From contig CAVNZM010000014.1 of the NCBI GenBank assembly GCA_963693365.1, forward strand, positions 3,224,001-3,288,000: 64,000 nucleotides of DNA, in the 5' to 3' direction. The stretch comes from Amoebidium appalachense. Its lineage: Eukaryota; Ichthyosporea. The notes beneath the pieces are model-generated. The model saw only the letters and a program-made list of their open reading frames with translations. It made no database searches and was not told the origin of the DNA. Numbering within the stretch: the first letter of the stretch is position 1; each line of letters opens with the position of its first letter. The position numbers and the translations under genes are program-made. Positions 39,278 to 52,628 of this stretch are shown here, one piece after another.

Positions 39278-39910
39278 TTGCATAGTGCTAGCTAAAATTG
39301 TTGGGCGAGTGCAGAAACGGCTGTGCACATTTCGAATGACTTGACAATGGTGAACGTTTTATGAAAGAGTAGTAGTAGTTGAATGTATAGTGATGAGATA
39401 ATAGCTATAAACGTATTGATACGGCACAAATGATTTATTGATATAGTAAAGGCATAGACTGAATTAGGAAATTTGAGCTATTATTTTGCCTCTTGAAGGT
39501 TTCGTTTGTAAGAATCCTTCTACCCCTACGGTAACCGTCGTCTATATACACTGGCATATCTATATAAACGATTGTGCATACTGTCGGTTAGGAAGGGAGG
39601 GTCATACGTACCGGATGATATTTTACCTATCAATTACTATTCGCTTACTGAAAGTATGTAGTGTGATTGTGTGTGTGTGGTGAATGTCACAGGAGGAAAG
39701 CGAAGTTTCTTTTGGATTGATTAACAAAGTTTTCGGCATTTTTTTTCCTGTGTGTGCACTTTGTGTGTGTTTGTGTGTGTGTGTATAAAAATGTATGTAT
39801 TCTTGTCACGTTATGCAAGTTGACAACTCAATGAGCAGTGCTGCTGGTTATTAAGACATTTCTCGGGATCATAGGTTAATGATTAAAGGTTATAGGTGTG
39901 TGTGTGTGTC

Positions 39911-39986
<76 letters not shown>

Positions 39987-40084
39987 AGTGTCACAGTGTG
40001 ACACAGGAAAGAAGGGGGGGGGGGGAGGGGGGCTGTTTTGAGAGTCACGGTAAGAGAAAGATAATAGAGGGAGAAAGACTGAGA

Positions 40085-40472
40085 GAAGGTGCTTCACCGA
40101 GAGATTGAGAGTGAGGGGGGGGGGGGGGGGGGGGGGGAGGGATCAGAGAGAGAGAGAGACTGGCATATGGGGGAGAGGGGGTCGAGGGGGGGTCTCAGAG
40201 AAACAATGAGTGAGTGAGTGAGTGAGAGAGAGAGAGAGAAGAGAGAGAGAGAGTCACGTAGAGAGAAAGACAGAGATCATAGACAGAGAGGGGGGGGGGG
40301 GGGGGGAGGGAATTGGAGGGGGAGGGGGGGGGGGGAGAGAGAGTGTGTGGGAGGGGAGGGGGGAGAAAGAGAGCGAGAGGGACGGAGAAAGAGAGGGGGG
40401 CAGGGGGGGCTAGAGAGGGAGACGAGACGCGGGGGGGGGGGGGGGGGGGGGGGGGCTAAGGAGAGAGGGAGG

Positions 40473-40514
<42 letters not shown>

Positions 40515-40795
40515 GAGCGAGAGAGAGAGACTGAGAGAGGGAGTAAGGGGGGGGGGGGGGGAGGGGAAGAGAGAGAGAGAGAGAGAGAGAGAGACTGGAG
40601 AGATAGGATGCCCGAGGAAGAGAGAGAGAGAGAGACTGAGAGAGGGGGAGAGGAGGGGGAGGGGGGGGGGGGGGAGGGAGAGAGAGAGAGAGAGACTGGA
40701 GAGATAGGATGCCCGAGAAAGAGAGAGAGAGAGAGACTGAGAGAGAGACAGAGAGAGAGAGAGAGAGGGAGAGAGAGAGAGAGAGAAGGAACTAG
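40085..40795. repeat. GA-rich block with an internal duplication
   Basis: AGAGAG runs alternate with G runs. The segment GACTGGAGAGATAGGATGCC with its flanks occurs twice (40592 and 40695), about 103 bases apart. Confidence 0.9.
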
Positions 40796-40997
40796 TCTCA
40801 TAGAGATTGCCAGTGTGTGCCACGGCAATTGCAACGGTGTGCATGGACACCGTTTTGTGCACCACTTCCGTTAAGGGTCACAGCGAGTGTCTGTGAGTGT
40901 CTGTGTGTGTGTGTGTGTGTGTGTGTTCCAGAGCACCTTTGTACACGAATAGAAACAACCACACTACGTAACACAGTAAAGTTACAAACAAGTAAGT

Positions 40998-41032
<35 letters not shown>

Positions 41033-41131
41033 ACGGTGTGTGTGTGTGTGTGTGTGCGTGTGCGTACACACGTGTGTGTGACACACTGTGTGTGTGTACG
41101 TGTGTGCGTGTGTGTGTATGTGTGTGTAGTG

Positions 41132-41173
<42 letters not shown>

Positions 41174-41784
41174 CATGCCAACAGTGTTCGTAATACATGA
41201 CACCATTCTAAACGGTTTGCATTCGGACCTGCCCGAGCAACTTGTGACATACCGTCCCGTGTCAACACTTCCTCTATCAGTTCTATCTCTTGATAGCTAA
41301 GCAAGTTGAATAATGGTTTTATACATATGATATATATTATTTTGATATTATTATAAATAGCACTAAGTTCCACAGTGACACGTGACCAGAAATATCCGGG
41401 ACCCTCGGGAGTGCCAGAAGAATGCCCGGGCTACGTTTTTTCTCGTTTGCTCTGGGCGACGTACACGAAGATCATGGTGAAAGGGCACGCGTGCCGTCCG
41501 CAGCGGGCCCGTGGAGCGCTATCACTCATGAAATAGCTGTTGATAGATAGGATGATAGCGATTGCGATGTTGTTAGATCTAGAACGCCTGAAAAGGTTGT
41601 ACATAGGCGCGTTTTGTATTGAGACCATACAATACTTGGAGGTTTCGTAGGTGCCACATCGTACCTGTTCTTTGAATCCGTTAACAGTGTGACTAGGTAT
41701 ATGTACAGTCAACCGTTTGAAAAATAAAAAAGGAACGGAACCAGACAGATAACATAAAGCCATTTACTGAGCTGTGCGGTTGCT

Positions 41785-42132
41785 ATGCAACCGCTTGATG
41801 CACGTGGCCAAGCTGGGCCACGTTTCAATTTAGAGTATGTACTACTGCACATAGATCGACAGCGACGGGCAGGGTGGGAAACTCGTTTTTTGGAGCATTC
41901 TCGTTTCGTTAGGGACCAAGACGATTTTTTCGGTTCACTTGTGTATGTAGGTCCATACATATCTGGTTTCAAGTTTGAACGCCTGCGTGCGTTTCACTCT
42001 TTCCGAATGTTTTCACCCAGTTCGAAAATTCCAGGGTTAAATCGAGTTACCCAAAAAAAAATCCCGCGACTGGCACGATCGGCATGCGGGTTGACGCATT
42101 ACTGTAACAGCCCTGTGAGTGTGGAGCTTTGA
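41785..42132 (+). CDS. Unrecognised 115-codon open frame, doubtful
   Basis: An ATG-started frame (MQPLDARGQAG...) free of low complexity, ending in PVSVEL. Composition is Arg/Phe-rich. I see no family, no flanking splice sites that fit and no promoter. The opposite strand is also open over part of it. Probably chance. Confidence 0.15.
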   Translation: MQPLDARGQAGPRFNLEYVLLHIDRQRRAGWETRFLEHSRFVRDQDDFFGSLVYVGPYISGFKFERLRAFHSFRMFSPSSKIPGLNRVTQKKIPRLARSACGLTHYCNSPVSVEL

Positions 42133-43651
42133 CAGCCCGTTCCCTTGAAACATACACGTAAAAAATAAAGGGAAAAAAGCAAATATCCTCAAGGCGTCCA
42201 TTCAAATATCAGTACGCAACGATAGTCAAGTTCTATTCACGCTTTGGTGGCGTTCGCGATCCCCTTATCAGTCAACCTCACCGCTGGAAGTTTTATACAA
42301 ACAATGCAGTGCATACTAAACATGACATTTATCCAATTATAATTAATACATATTTACTTGTCCTTTCCGATTGGTATATTAAGAGGCTTTGCAGCAGCTA
42401 TCCAATCATCGACGGCCAATGCGTCTAGGGCCTTCCAGGAATTTCCTAGTCCAGAGCTGCCACGGGCAAAGGTGAAGCTTGGCTTGCTTTATCGGCATTA
42501 CAAACTATAAATTTCCCCCCGCTATTACTTTTATTCATATAAAAAATCATGCGTTAATGTTATTTACAAAACTCTACAATGAAATTAAGTAAGGCTACTC
42601 ATCGATAATTCAAGTGGACCGTCTGGGGATCGATTGTACTCGAAAGGTATGCCGGGATAAACATCTCATGCACGCATTCGCACGCTCATGATCATGAATC
42701 ATGATCAGCGCATACGCTTACAACAAATATCAGCAACACAAAATAAAAGAGAAAACTATGGGTTATTAAAAGCAAATACACAAAATCCCCGTTTTTTGAT
42801 CCAGCCTTGGCCTATGTACCGTCTTCCACACGTGTGTACATGTGCTGTAAGCCTGGACCCGGAATCTCATTTTTAAGCGCCTTTAGACTGAGGAATGCGC
42901 AAGCAACGTTCGTGTGTACACCAACACATTCCACTGTGTTCCCCACACGAACTACATACGTCACAACCACCAACCAGACCATGATGAAGACTATCTAGGT
43001 CTGCAGCATTTTCATTTTGGGGTTACATGTGTAGACTACATCAGGCCACGCGGTTACACGCGTACCGCATTCCGAAGATGCCAGCAATGAGGAAGGAATT
43101 CCGTCGAAGTGAACTCTGTAAAAACCCACACATCACCTTTTCTTCGGGACTCGCCTGTCTGCGAGTAGTGGAGATATGCATCTACCGTTCTGTTCCAAAG
43201 AAGCTCGTATTAAAGTCTGTGTTTTTTGCTTCCTTTCGTTCTCCTGTTTGCCTTTTGCTACGGTGTGTTTCTAAGCGCGGGTACCTTTTTGTTTTTGATT
43301 TGACATCATCATCCACGCTTCACAACTGAAAAAGAGTGAGAAATTGTTCAGGTTGAGTGTGCAGTTACAGGCAGAAAAGGAAGAAGTTGACATCGACACA
43401 GCTGTAAAGTTATGTACACGTTTCATTTAAGAGACGAACAACGAAAGCTGCTTTTTACACGTCCGGTTGTACACGCGAACCGGTGCACAACCACAAAACT
43501 CACCATTCATTTTAAAGAAAGTTATCATATGCCAACCAAACATCAATTGCTATCAATATGTTTGTGAAAGCAACTTTTTATTTGTAGAAACTTATAATAA
43601 TCATTTTTTCTTGGCCTTTTGCCTTTCTATTCTCTATTTTTTGCGACCCAG

Positions 43652-44572
43652 TTTTTACTGGGACGTGGCTCACGTAAGTTTGTGCGATGTATTTCCAAAC
43701 CAGCAGAACGCCAAAATGGCTTTTGGGCTGCATGGTGGCATTTGCCTTTTTGCAAAGGTAACCAACTCCCCCCCCCTCCCCCCCCGACATGCACACACAA
43801 GAAAAAAAAACATGGAAAAAAAAGAAGAAGAAGCAGAAGATCATACACCGTCACCTGCAAGCGAGCACACACCTGCAAGCGAGCACACACGCGCACATTG
43901 TGAAACGCACGCCGTCTCAGCCACACAAGCACACATGCACACGTACACAAACTCACGGCACAAAAACACACATACACACACGCGTGCGTGCGCATACACA
44001 CACAGGCACACACACAGATACAGTAACCACGGCACATAGCGACACCTATGCCGGGGTACACGCCATAGTAGGGCTGTTACAGGCTTTGGCGAATCAAATT
44101 GAAGAGTTAAACACATAACCGTTTTAAACCAAAAAATATGAGCAGAGAAACCAACGAACGTTTCGTTTAATAGTATGATCACGATACCTATATATATTCA
44201 CAGACACACACACACAGACACGTGCAAACACATATCGTGATATGCAAATCAGAAGTTTCCCTTCGACCGTTAATGGAGTAGGGCAATAAATTCCCCACAG
44301 CCGAAATTTCGTGTGCACCCACCCAAGGATTGCAAGGAACTCAGATTTACAGTAGAGGACGTGTCCTGTATCTAACATTCTCCCCCCCTCCCCCCCTCCC
44401 CCCTCTCCCCTTCCCTCCTCCCGATATCCACCCCCCCCCCCCCCCCCCCCCCCCCCGATATCCCCTCCCACAACCCCCTCCCCTCGTGATACACACCGCA
44501 TTTCGCCTCTTCATGTACTCATGACCATACATGCCTTCGACTGTCTCGTACAAAAAAACACGCACACATGCG

Positions 44573-44638
<66 letters not shown>

Positions 44639-44780
44639 CGCGCCCACGCCGGCCTTCTGCATTTCCGCCGAAAAATACAAATCGGGGCCTTTTTTTGACA
44701 CAGCACTGTCGGTCAAGGTAACTCCCCCCCCCCCCCCCCCCCCTTCTTATTATTATTATTCTGCGTCTTTTGCGGCCTAG

Positions 44781-44814
<34 letters not shown>

Positions 44815-45259
44815 TGCCACATACACACACGCGCACACCTTTCTCTGGTGAATGCATTGAGTTCCCGCTTGAACTTCGTTTTCCCGTTTGGTTTTTTCGT
44901 CGTTGCACAGTGTTGCTAAGCTTTCAGGAAGCACGATGATCAAAAAAGCCGGTTTTTGACAAAATTTTGTGTGGTTCAAGCCAACATTTATGTGAAAGAC
45001 TTCGGGAAGAAAGACCGGATGTATTTATGGGTTGTGGTTTTCATTCATGCTTTATCAGTGTACTACTTAAGGATTCTGAACGTATAAGTACAGACTGTGA
45101 AGGGGGGGGGGGGGGGGTTAGAAAATCATTTAATCTTTCGCAAAGTTTCTACTCCCCCTCACCCCAATCCCCCCCTTTGCATTTCGATTAGCCCCTTCAG
45201 ATGCGTACCACTCTTTCGCTATGCTTCTACTCCCCCCCCCCCCTTCCCCCCTCCCTCCC

Positions 45260-45292
<33 letters not shown>

Positions 45293-46994
45293 ACCCCCTC
45301 CACCCTCCCCCCCTTCGCATTTTGATAAGCCCCTTGATATGCGCAATTTCAGCAAGTAAATATTTATGTTTGCGCCCCCCGCAGTGGCCGGCACCTGCGC
45401 GATCCAAATCGGTAACCTCGAAACCTTTACCGGTCTGAATGCAAGCAGCACAACCCTCGTGGGCACTGACCTCGTCACCACCGTATGGACCCCCCCCCCC
45501 CCCCCCCCCCCCAGGGAAGATAAATAATAATATTAACAATAACAATAAAAATAAATGAATAATAAATGAAATAAAATGAAATAAAGTAAAATAAGATGAC
45601 AGTATTGTCTACAAGCAAAACGAGTATTGAAAAAATTATACAAAGCTCAAAAATATTTTTGAAAAGAACAAATTGATCATTACGATAGATCGTCGGATAC
45701 AAACATCCGAGTAACTATTTAAAGTTATGTGTTAGAGGTTGGCTGTGGCCTTTGCTCGCGCCCTTACACATTTGCTCACCGTGGCACACACACACGTACA
45801 CACTGACACGCACACACACGTACACGTACACACACACACACACACACACGTACACGTACACACACACACATACATGTACACGCACACACACACATGTATA
45901 CGCGCACACACACACACACACACACGTACACGTACACACACACACACACACACATGTACACGCACACACACACACATGTACACACACACACGTACAGATG
46001 TCGATGTTACACATTTGCTCACCGTGACATTTACACACACGTACACCTACACGTACAGGTGTCGATGTTCATGGGTAAGACACGTGTCTACTACCCGCCA
46101 AGGTTCCGCTACGGTTCATGCCTTGCGGAGTCGGGCTTCTACACACTCGCAGCAGACACCCCCTCCTCGGAAGACCCATGCTACAAAAACTACCAATTTA
46201 CCGTAAAGATCCCCCCCCCCCCCTCCCCGCTCCCTTCCTATTCTTCAAATCAGCTTTTTTCCTCTTTTTCTTTTTTTTTCCTTTTTGCTTTCTTTCGTTC
46301 TTTCTTTCTTAGAAGTAGACCTGTTTCATAATGAATAAGGAAGATCTGCCATCCAGTGCACAACAATAAAACTTGCGTTGAAGGCACTCACGTTTCGAAA
46401 AGCGTTTCGAAAAGACGTGCTAGCTCATAGCGAGGCAGTACCTTCCCCCCCCCCCCCCCCCCCCCCCCCTCCCTTTCTTTTCTTTTTGTTTTTGTATTCA
46501 GCCACTGTTTTATAGGGTATCAAGCTGGCTTTAAATTATCAGTATCTTTTTTCATCTTTTTTTTTCTTCCCCTTTCTTTTCTTTCTGTTTTTGTATTCAT
46601 ACACTGTTTTATATGATATCAAGTTGGTTATAAATCATTACCGTTATTTGATGGCTGCTGCAGGTTAATTATATTAAAAAACTGATCAACTTTGCATTTA
46701 TTACACACAGGCACCCATCTCCTACCTCGAGCAAAAGTGCGGGTTTACGGTATCTCAATGGAAGGACCCTGACACCAACATTCTTTACAACAAGTACAGT
46801 GGGGATGTGTCAATCCAGTTCACTGAAAACTACACGTTGGGTGGCGTGCCGGTATGTATATCTCCCCCCGTGAGATATAAATGAGATGTGATTGGAATTC
46901 CAAGTGGGAGGGGGGTTGAGACAAGGAATTCGGAGCCGTGGAATAGTTCAGCCTAGGACACGATTAATTTAATGTCCTTTATTATTATCTTGCA

Positions 46995-47040
<46 letters not shown>

Positions 47041-47681
47041 TTATATATACATATATATATATATATTAAAAAAAAAGGGGGGGGGGGGGGGGGGGGGGGG
47101 GGAGGAAACGAAGAAAGAAACAACCTTGCCGGTAACTGAGTTTTTCTGTCAACGGGCTAAAAAGGCAGCCGTATTTTTTCGTATTGATTTGCATGTTTCA
47201 AGTTTTCTCAGAGGAACTCTGGTTGAATCCTGATGATATATATACTCAGATATTCTTTGAGCAGTAGATAATTTTCAATTTCCTAACACTTGCACGTTTT
47301 TTATATCTACAGGAGCTTAGAAACGTGACCCATTCCCTCCCGGTCACCCACGCCCTACAAACGGGATATACAAGCAGCATAAATGACGGAAATATGGCCG
47401 TGTCTATCTCCGTTATATCTCCCTGGGATTTGGGGGTCAAAGTGAACGAATTTCAGTTCATGCATCCAATCACGAACAAGAGCTCCCTGAAAATATCGCT
47501 CGATCTTGACTATCCCTACTCGGTTATCTCCTTCAGTCCTGACATAGAGGTAAGTTGACCCCCCCCTCTCCCCCCCCCCCCCCTCCCCCCTCTCACCCCA
47601 AAACCCAGGAAAAAAAAAAAAAGAAAAAGAAAAGAATGAGGGGCAGAGAGTGAGGGGGGAGGGAGAAGGGGGGGTTGGGGT

Positions 47682-47730
<49 letters not shown>

Positions 47731-47808
47731 GAGATAGGAAGAAGGAATTAAACTTGAAAAAGGCAAGATAAAGAGAAGGAAAGGAAAAAGGAAAGAAACA
47801 GTACCGAA

Positions 47809-47896
<88 letters not shown>

Positions 47897-47915
47897 CCTC
47901 TCTCTCTCTTCCACA

Positions 47916-47977
<62 letters not shown>

Positions 47978-48448
47978 CATACACACACACTTACACTCTT
48001 CAAAACACCCACAGATCATCTCCAGTGCGGGACTGCAGACAGGAGACGTCTACGTTCTCTCGTACACAGGCAGCGGCAAGCACACAGGCGACATCACCCT
48101 CTGCGTGAACAGCACAAACATAACCTCCAACGACTATTGGCAGACGATAAACGGCACCACCAATCAGGTACGCCATTTTATAATAATTTAAAAAATAAGA
48201 ATTTTAAAAAGGCCAATCGCTGTGCCTGTTAAAACATACCCCCATTTGCTGCGACTGTTCACAACAGAACTGGGTGGGTTTGTGGGTGTGTGGGTGGGTG
48301 TGTATGGGGGGGGGGGGGGGGGGGGGGGGGGAGGGGGGGAGGGGGGGCTAGGAATAGGCGAGTTTTGTAGCCTATGGAATGGGAGGGTTTTTTCTTTGTT
48401 GTGTGTGTGTGTGGGGGGGGGGGGGGGTACGTGTGTGTGTGTGTGTGT

Positions 48449-48483
<35 letters not shown>

Positions 48484-48955
48484 AGCACAAGCACTATAAT
48501 AAGCTCTCTAATGGTTCAACCATACACAGTACATAATATTAATTCTCCAATTTGGTAAACATATGCATTAAAATAAATAAATCTCTCATGGTAAACATGT
48601 GCAGTAACATTAACCCTTGGACTTTTTGAATATATGCAGTGATATTAGCTCTCTAACTCCGGTGCAAATGGTGAGCAGATACGGTGTCGTAGATACCTGG
48701 TGGTGAGGTTGGAGCACCCACCAAACACAACCCCGACGGCGGACCAACTTGTTGGAAAATACCGTCTGAAGGTAGGGGGGTTTCCGGGGGGGTGGTTCTG
48801 ATTATCCCTGAAGGTGTGAGGGGTTTTCTCCTATCACTGTGTTATCCCTGAAGGTGTTTTTTTTTTTTTTTTTTTTTTCCCCACCTATCTTCCTTACGGG
48901 TAGTGGGGTTTCTCCTTGTTTATATGTTCAGTCTTTTGTGTGCGTGTGTGCGCGC

Positions 48956-49048
<93 letters not shown>

Positions 49049-49889
49049 GAAAAGATAACTTTCCATGTTTCTTCCATAACTGCCACCACACTTCATGCCT
49101 TTGAATTTCTTTACATTTTTTCAAATTTTCAAATTTTCACACCATATATCCACAGGATATCAACGTCAAGTGCGCCGACGGTGTTCCCGACGTCGATTGC
49201 CCTCTTATGGCTCCCGGGATTCTATCCTACATCGAATTTGACCTGACGAAGGACATGTTTTGCAAGGATGTTGCTTTTAGCGATACGTCAGCAGCCGGGC
49301 CCGCCGCAGACAAATTTGAGGTAAAAAAACACTAAATAAAACAAAAAAAAATAATAATTAGATAAATAAATAAAAGGAGGACTCTGCCCCCTGCCCTAAC
49401 CCCCCCCCCCCCCCCCACCTCTCTCTCTTCCCATCCCTGCCTCTCTCTCCTTCTCTCTCTATATAACCCCCCCTCACCCTCACCCTTTGGCTGTCTCTCT
49501 TCCTCTCATCCCCCAAAAAACACTGCGCGCACTCACAAACACACACAAAAAATATACCCAGATTATATGCAAATCTATCATGCCTAATGCCTAATGCCAT
49601 CAACACACACACACACACACGCGCGCGCGCGCGTGGACACGTACACGTACACACACAGGTCTTGCGGTTTATCGCACCGATCGGAAACAGCAGTAGCGAC
49701 TACAGCGTTAAACACGGTCTAACAGAGAGAACAAATTTCGCTTTCGGAGAGATGATTAATCTCCGCGCCGATTTTCAAGGTATAAAACTCGACGCGATTG
49801 CCGTGACAAAAATCGACGCGGATAGTCAGCAGGCGTGCAGTTGGACCGGGTCCAAGCGTATCGCTGAGACTACAAAGGTGTGTGTGTGT

Positions 49890-49988
<99 letters not shown>

Positions 49989-49990
49989 GA

Positions 49991-50021
<31 letters not shown>

Positions 50022-51254
50022 GGGAAGGGGGGAGGGTTTTTCTAAGTTGCAGGCTAGGAATGTGATATTTTGGGTGCTCTGCTGCAGACATGAGAAAGGG
50101 GTGAAGTGTGTTGCACTGGTAAATCAGAGAAGAATTTTTTTTTCTTTTTCCTTTTCTTTTCTTTTTTTTTTTTTGTTACGAAAAGGAAAAAGCAAGAGTG
50201 CCCAATAGGAGTTGAGCTTTAACAAATTCCCAACAACACAGGTTGACCCGAACGTCGATCCGGAGCTCGGGCTGAAAGATCGCACCGATCCAGCTGCGAT
50301 CACGGCCACGGGCGGATCATCGCAGTATTTCCTTATGAAGAGAAGAATCGATACCGCTATCATGCCGAACCCTGCGGCGGGAACAACAAGCCCAATGATT
50401 ATTCGTGTGGTGGTGGCCATCGATTATACACTGGGAAGAAGGTGTGTGTGGGAGAGTATGTGGGATGTGGGTAACTGTGTATTGAAATCATCGGGGAATC
50501 GAATCATTTTTTGTTCCCCGCGCGAGTGTCGCTTCAAGCCTTCTTCCATCCCACCCCACGTTTCCCCCCCCCCCCCCCCCCCCCCTCAAAAAAAAAGAAG
50601 AAGACACACTCACACACACACATACACTCACTCACTCACTCACTCACTCACTCACTCACTCGCACACACCATCTCTCTGACTTTCTCCATCCCATCTCCC
50701 CCTCTCTTTTTCTCTCTCTCCCTCCCTTCCAACTTCCTTATCTAACCTCCTCCTCCTCCCCCCCCCCCCCCCCCCCCCCCTCTCCCCTCCCCTTACAGAC
50801 GTCGTCGTAGCTTTGCCCAAATCACCGACGAAGACGTTTACACGAACACCCCCCAAACCGCCATGGACCCCGCCGTACCTGCAGTTTTGCGTCAAAGAAG
50901 AGGAGCGGCAGAGGGCGGGCTTGTGATGGCGCTTAGTGGGACCGTAAATTACACAGATCCCGTGACTCTTTCGACGATGATCGAGATTAACTTCAACATT
51001 TCGGTGGCGGTCACAGGGCTCACGACCACACCCAATGCAATCAAGAGCTACGTGCAGGTGTGTGTGTGTGTGTGTATTTGTGAAAAGAAGCAACCCCCCC
51101 CCCCCCCCCCTCCCTCTTTCCCCTTTTGCAAAAAAAAAAAAGAAGAAAGAACCAAAAAAAAATAAAAGACCAGCGGAAATATGAAGCAACTACAGTTATA
51201 ATACTCTATGTCGGATGAAAAGAATTACAAAACCAATCCTAACTCTCTCCCTTT

Positions 51255-51288
<34 letters not shown>

Positions 51289-51900
51289 ACCCCCACCCCC
51301 CTCCACCCCCTTCTTCCTTCCTCAGCCGCTTTTCCCACGCCCGTCTAAACACACACACACACACACGTACACACGTACACACGTGCAGCTGACCACCACC
51401 GTCAATTGGCCCTTTGCATTGATTGGCTGGGACCCTGAGATTGCAGTCCTTAACGGCTCATTCACAAACGGCTCGGTCATGGTTGTGTCAGGTGTGTAAC
51501 CCCCCCCCCCCCCCCCCCCCAACAAATAAAAAAAAAAAAAAAAAAAAAAAAAGAAAAGAGAAGAGAAGGAGAATGAAAGGAAGGAAGAAAAGAACCGGGA
51601 AAGAAAAAAGAAAAAAAGAAGGGGAAAAAAAAAAGAAAGAAAGAAGACAGAAAAGGGGAAAGCCAATAACTCCAGCTTTCGGGGCTCCTCGAAAAGCATG
51701 CGTTTCATTTTCTTGCACTATCACTTATGATCCCTTACCATCCGCCCTTCCCCCCTCCCTCCTACTTCACACACACACACACACACTCTCTCTCTCTCTC
51801 TCTCCCCCCCCCCCCCCCCCCCCCCCCCTTTCCCCTCCCTCTCCCTCCCTCTCCCTCCCTCCTCCTCCTCTCTCTCACGCACTCCCCCCTTCCCTTCCTC

Positions 51901-51931
<31 letters not shown>

Positions 51932-51994
51932 ACACACACTACACACACACACTTACTCACTCACTCACTCACCCCCCCACCCCCCCCCCTCCCC

Positions 51995-52039
<45 letters not shown>

Positions 52040-52299
52040 ATACACACACACGTACGTACAGGCATGGGTTCAGACACCACCAACTACGTTGCGCCCGCCT
52101 GCCTCAACACGAGCTACTTCGACCCCGTCACTGGAAACAATGTCATTAATAACGAAACAACACTGTGCAAGCAGTTGGTGTATGTTCGCTACGACCATCC
52201 AAACAACGGCATTTGTGACATTACTGGTCACTTTTTGCTCAAGGTGTGTTCTGCCTTCTTCAACCCCCCCCCCCCCCCCCCCCCCCACCCTGTCTCTCT

Positions 52300-52340
<41 letters not shown>

Positions 52341-52395
52341 CCCCCCCCCCCCCCCCTCTCTCTGACAAACACACACACATACACACACACACACA

Positions 52396-52430
<35 letters not shown>

Positions 52431-52458
52431 CCCCCCCCCCCCCCCCTCTTCCTCTCCT

Positions 52459-52489
<31 letters not shown>

Positions 52490-52551
52490 CGCCACCACCC
52501 CGGTAGCAGCAGCTCTGCACAGTCTCTACACACATACACACGCGCGCGCGC

Positions 52552-52628
<77 letters not shown>

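Larger units (their letters stand above)
38657..43651. other. Spacer between MAU2 and the secreted-protein gene
   Basis: No gene I can support firmly. It holds G-rich sequence (39085-39276), a GT run (39894-39984), a long GA-rich block (40085-40795), looser GT repeats (40895-41170) and then about 2.4 kb of ordinary-looking unique DNA (41180-43640) that may include the promoter and 5' exons of the next gene. Confidence 0.5.
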
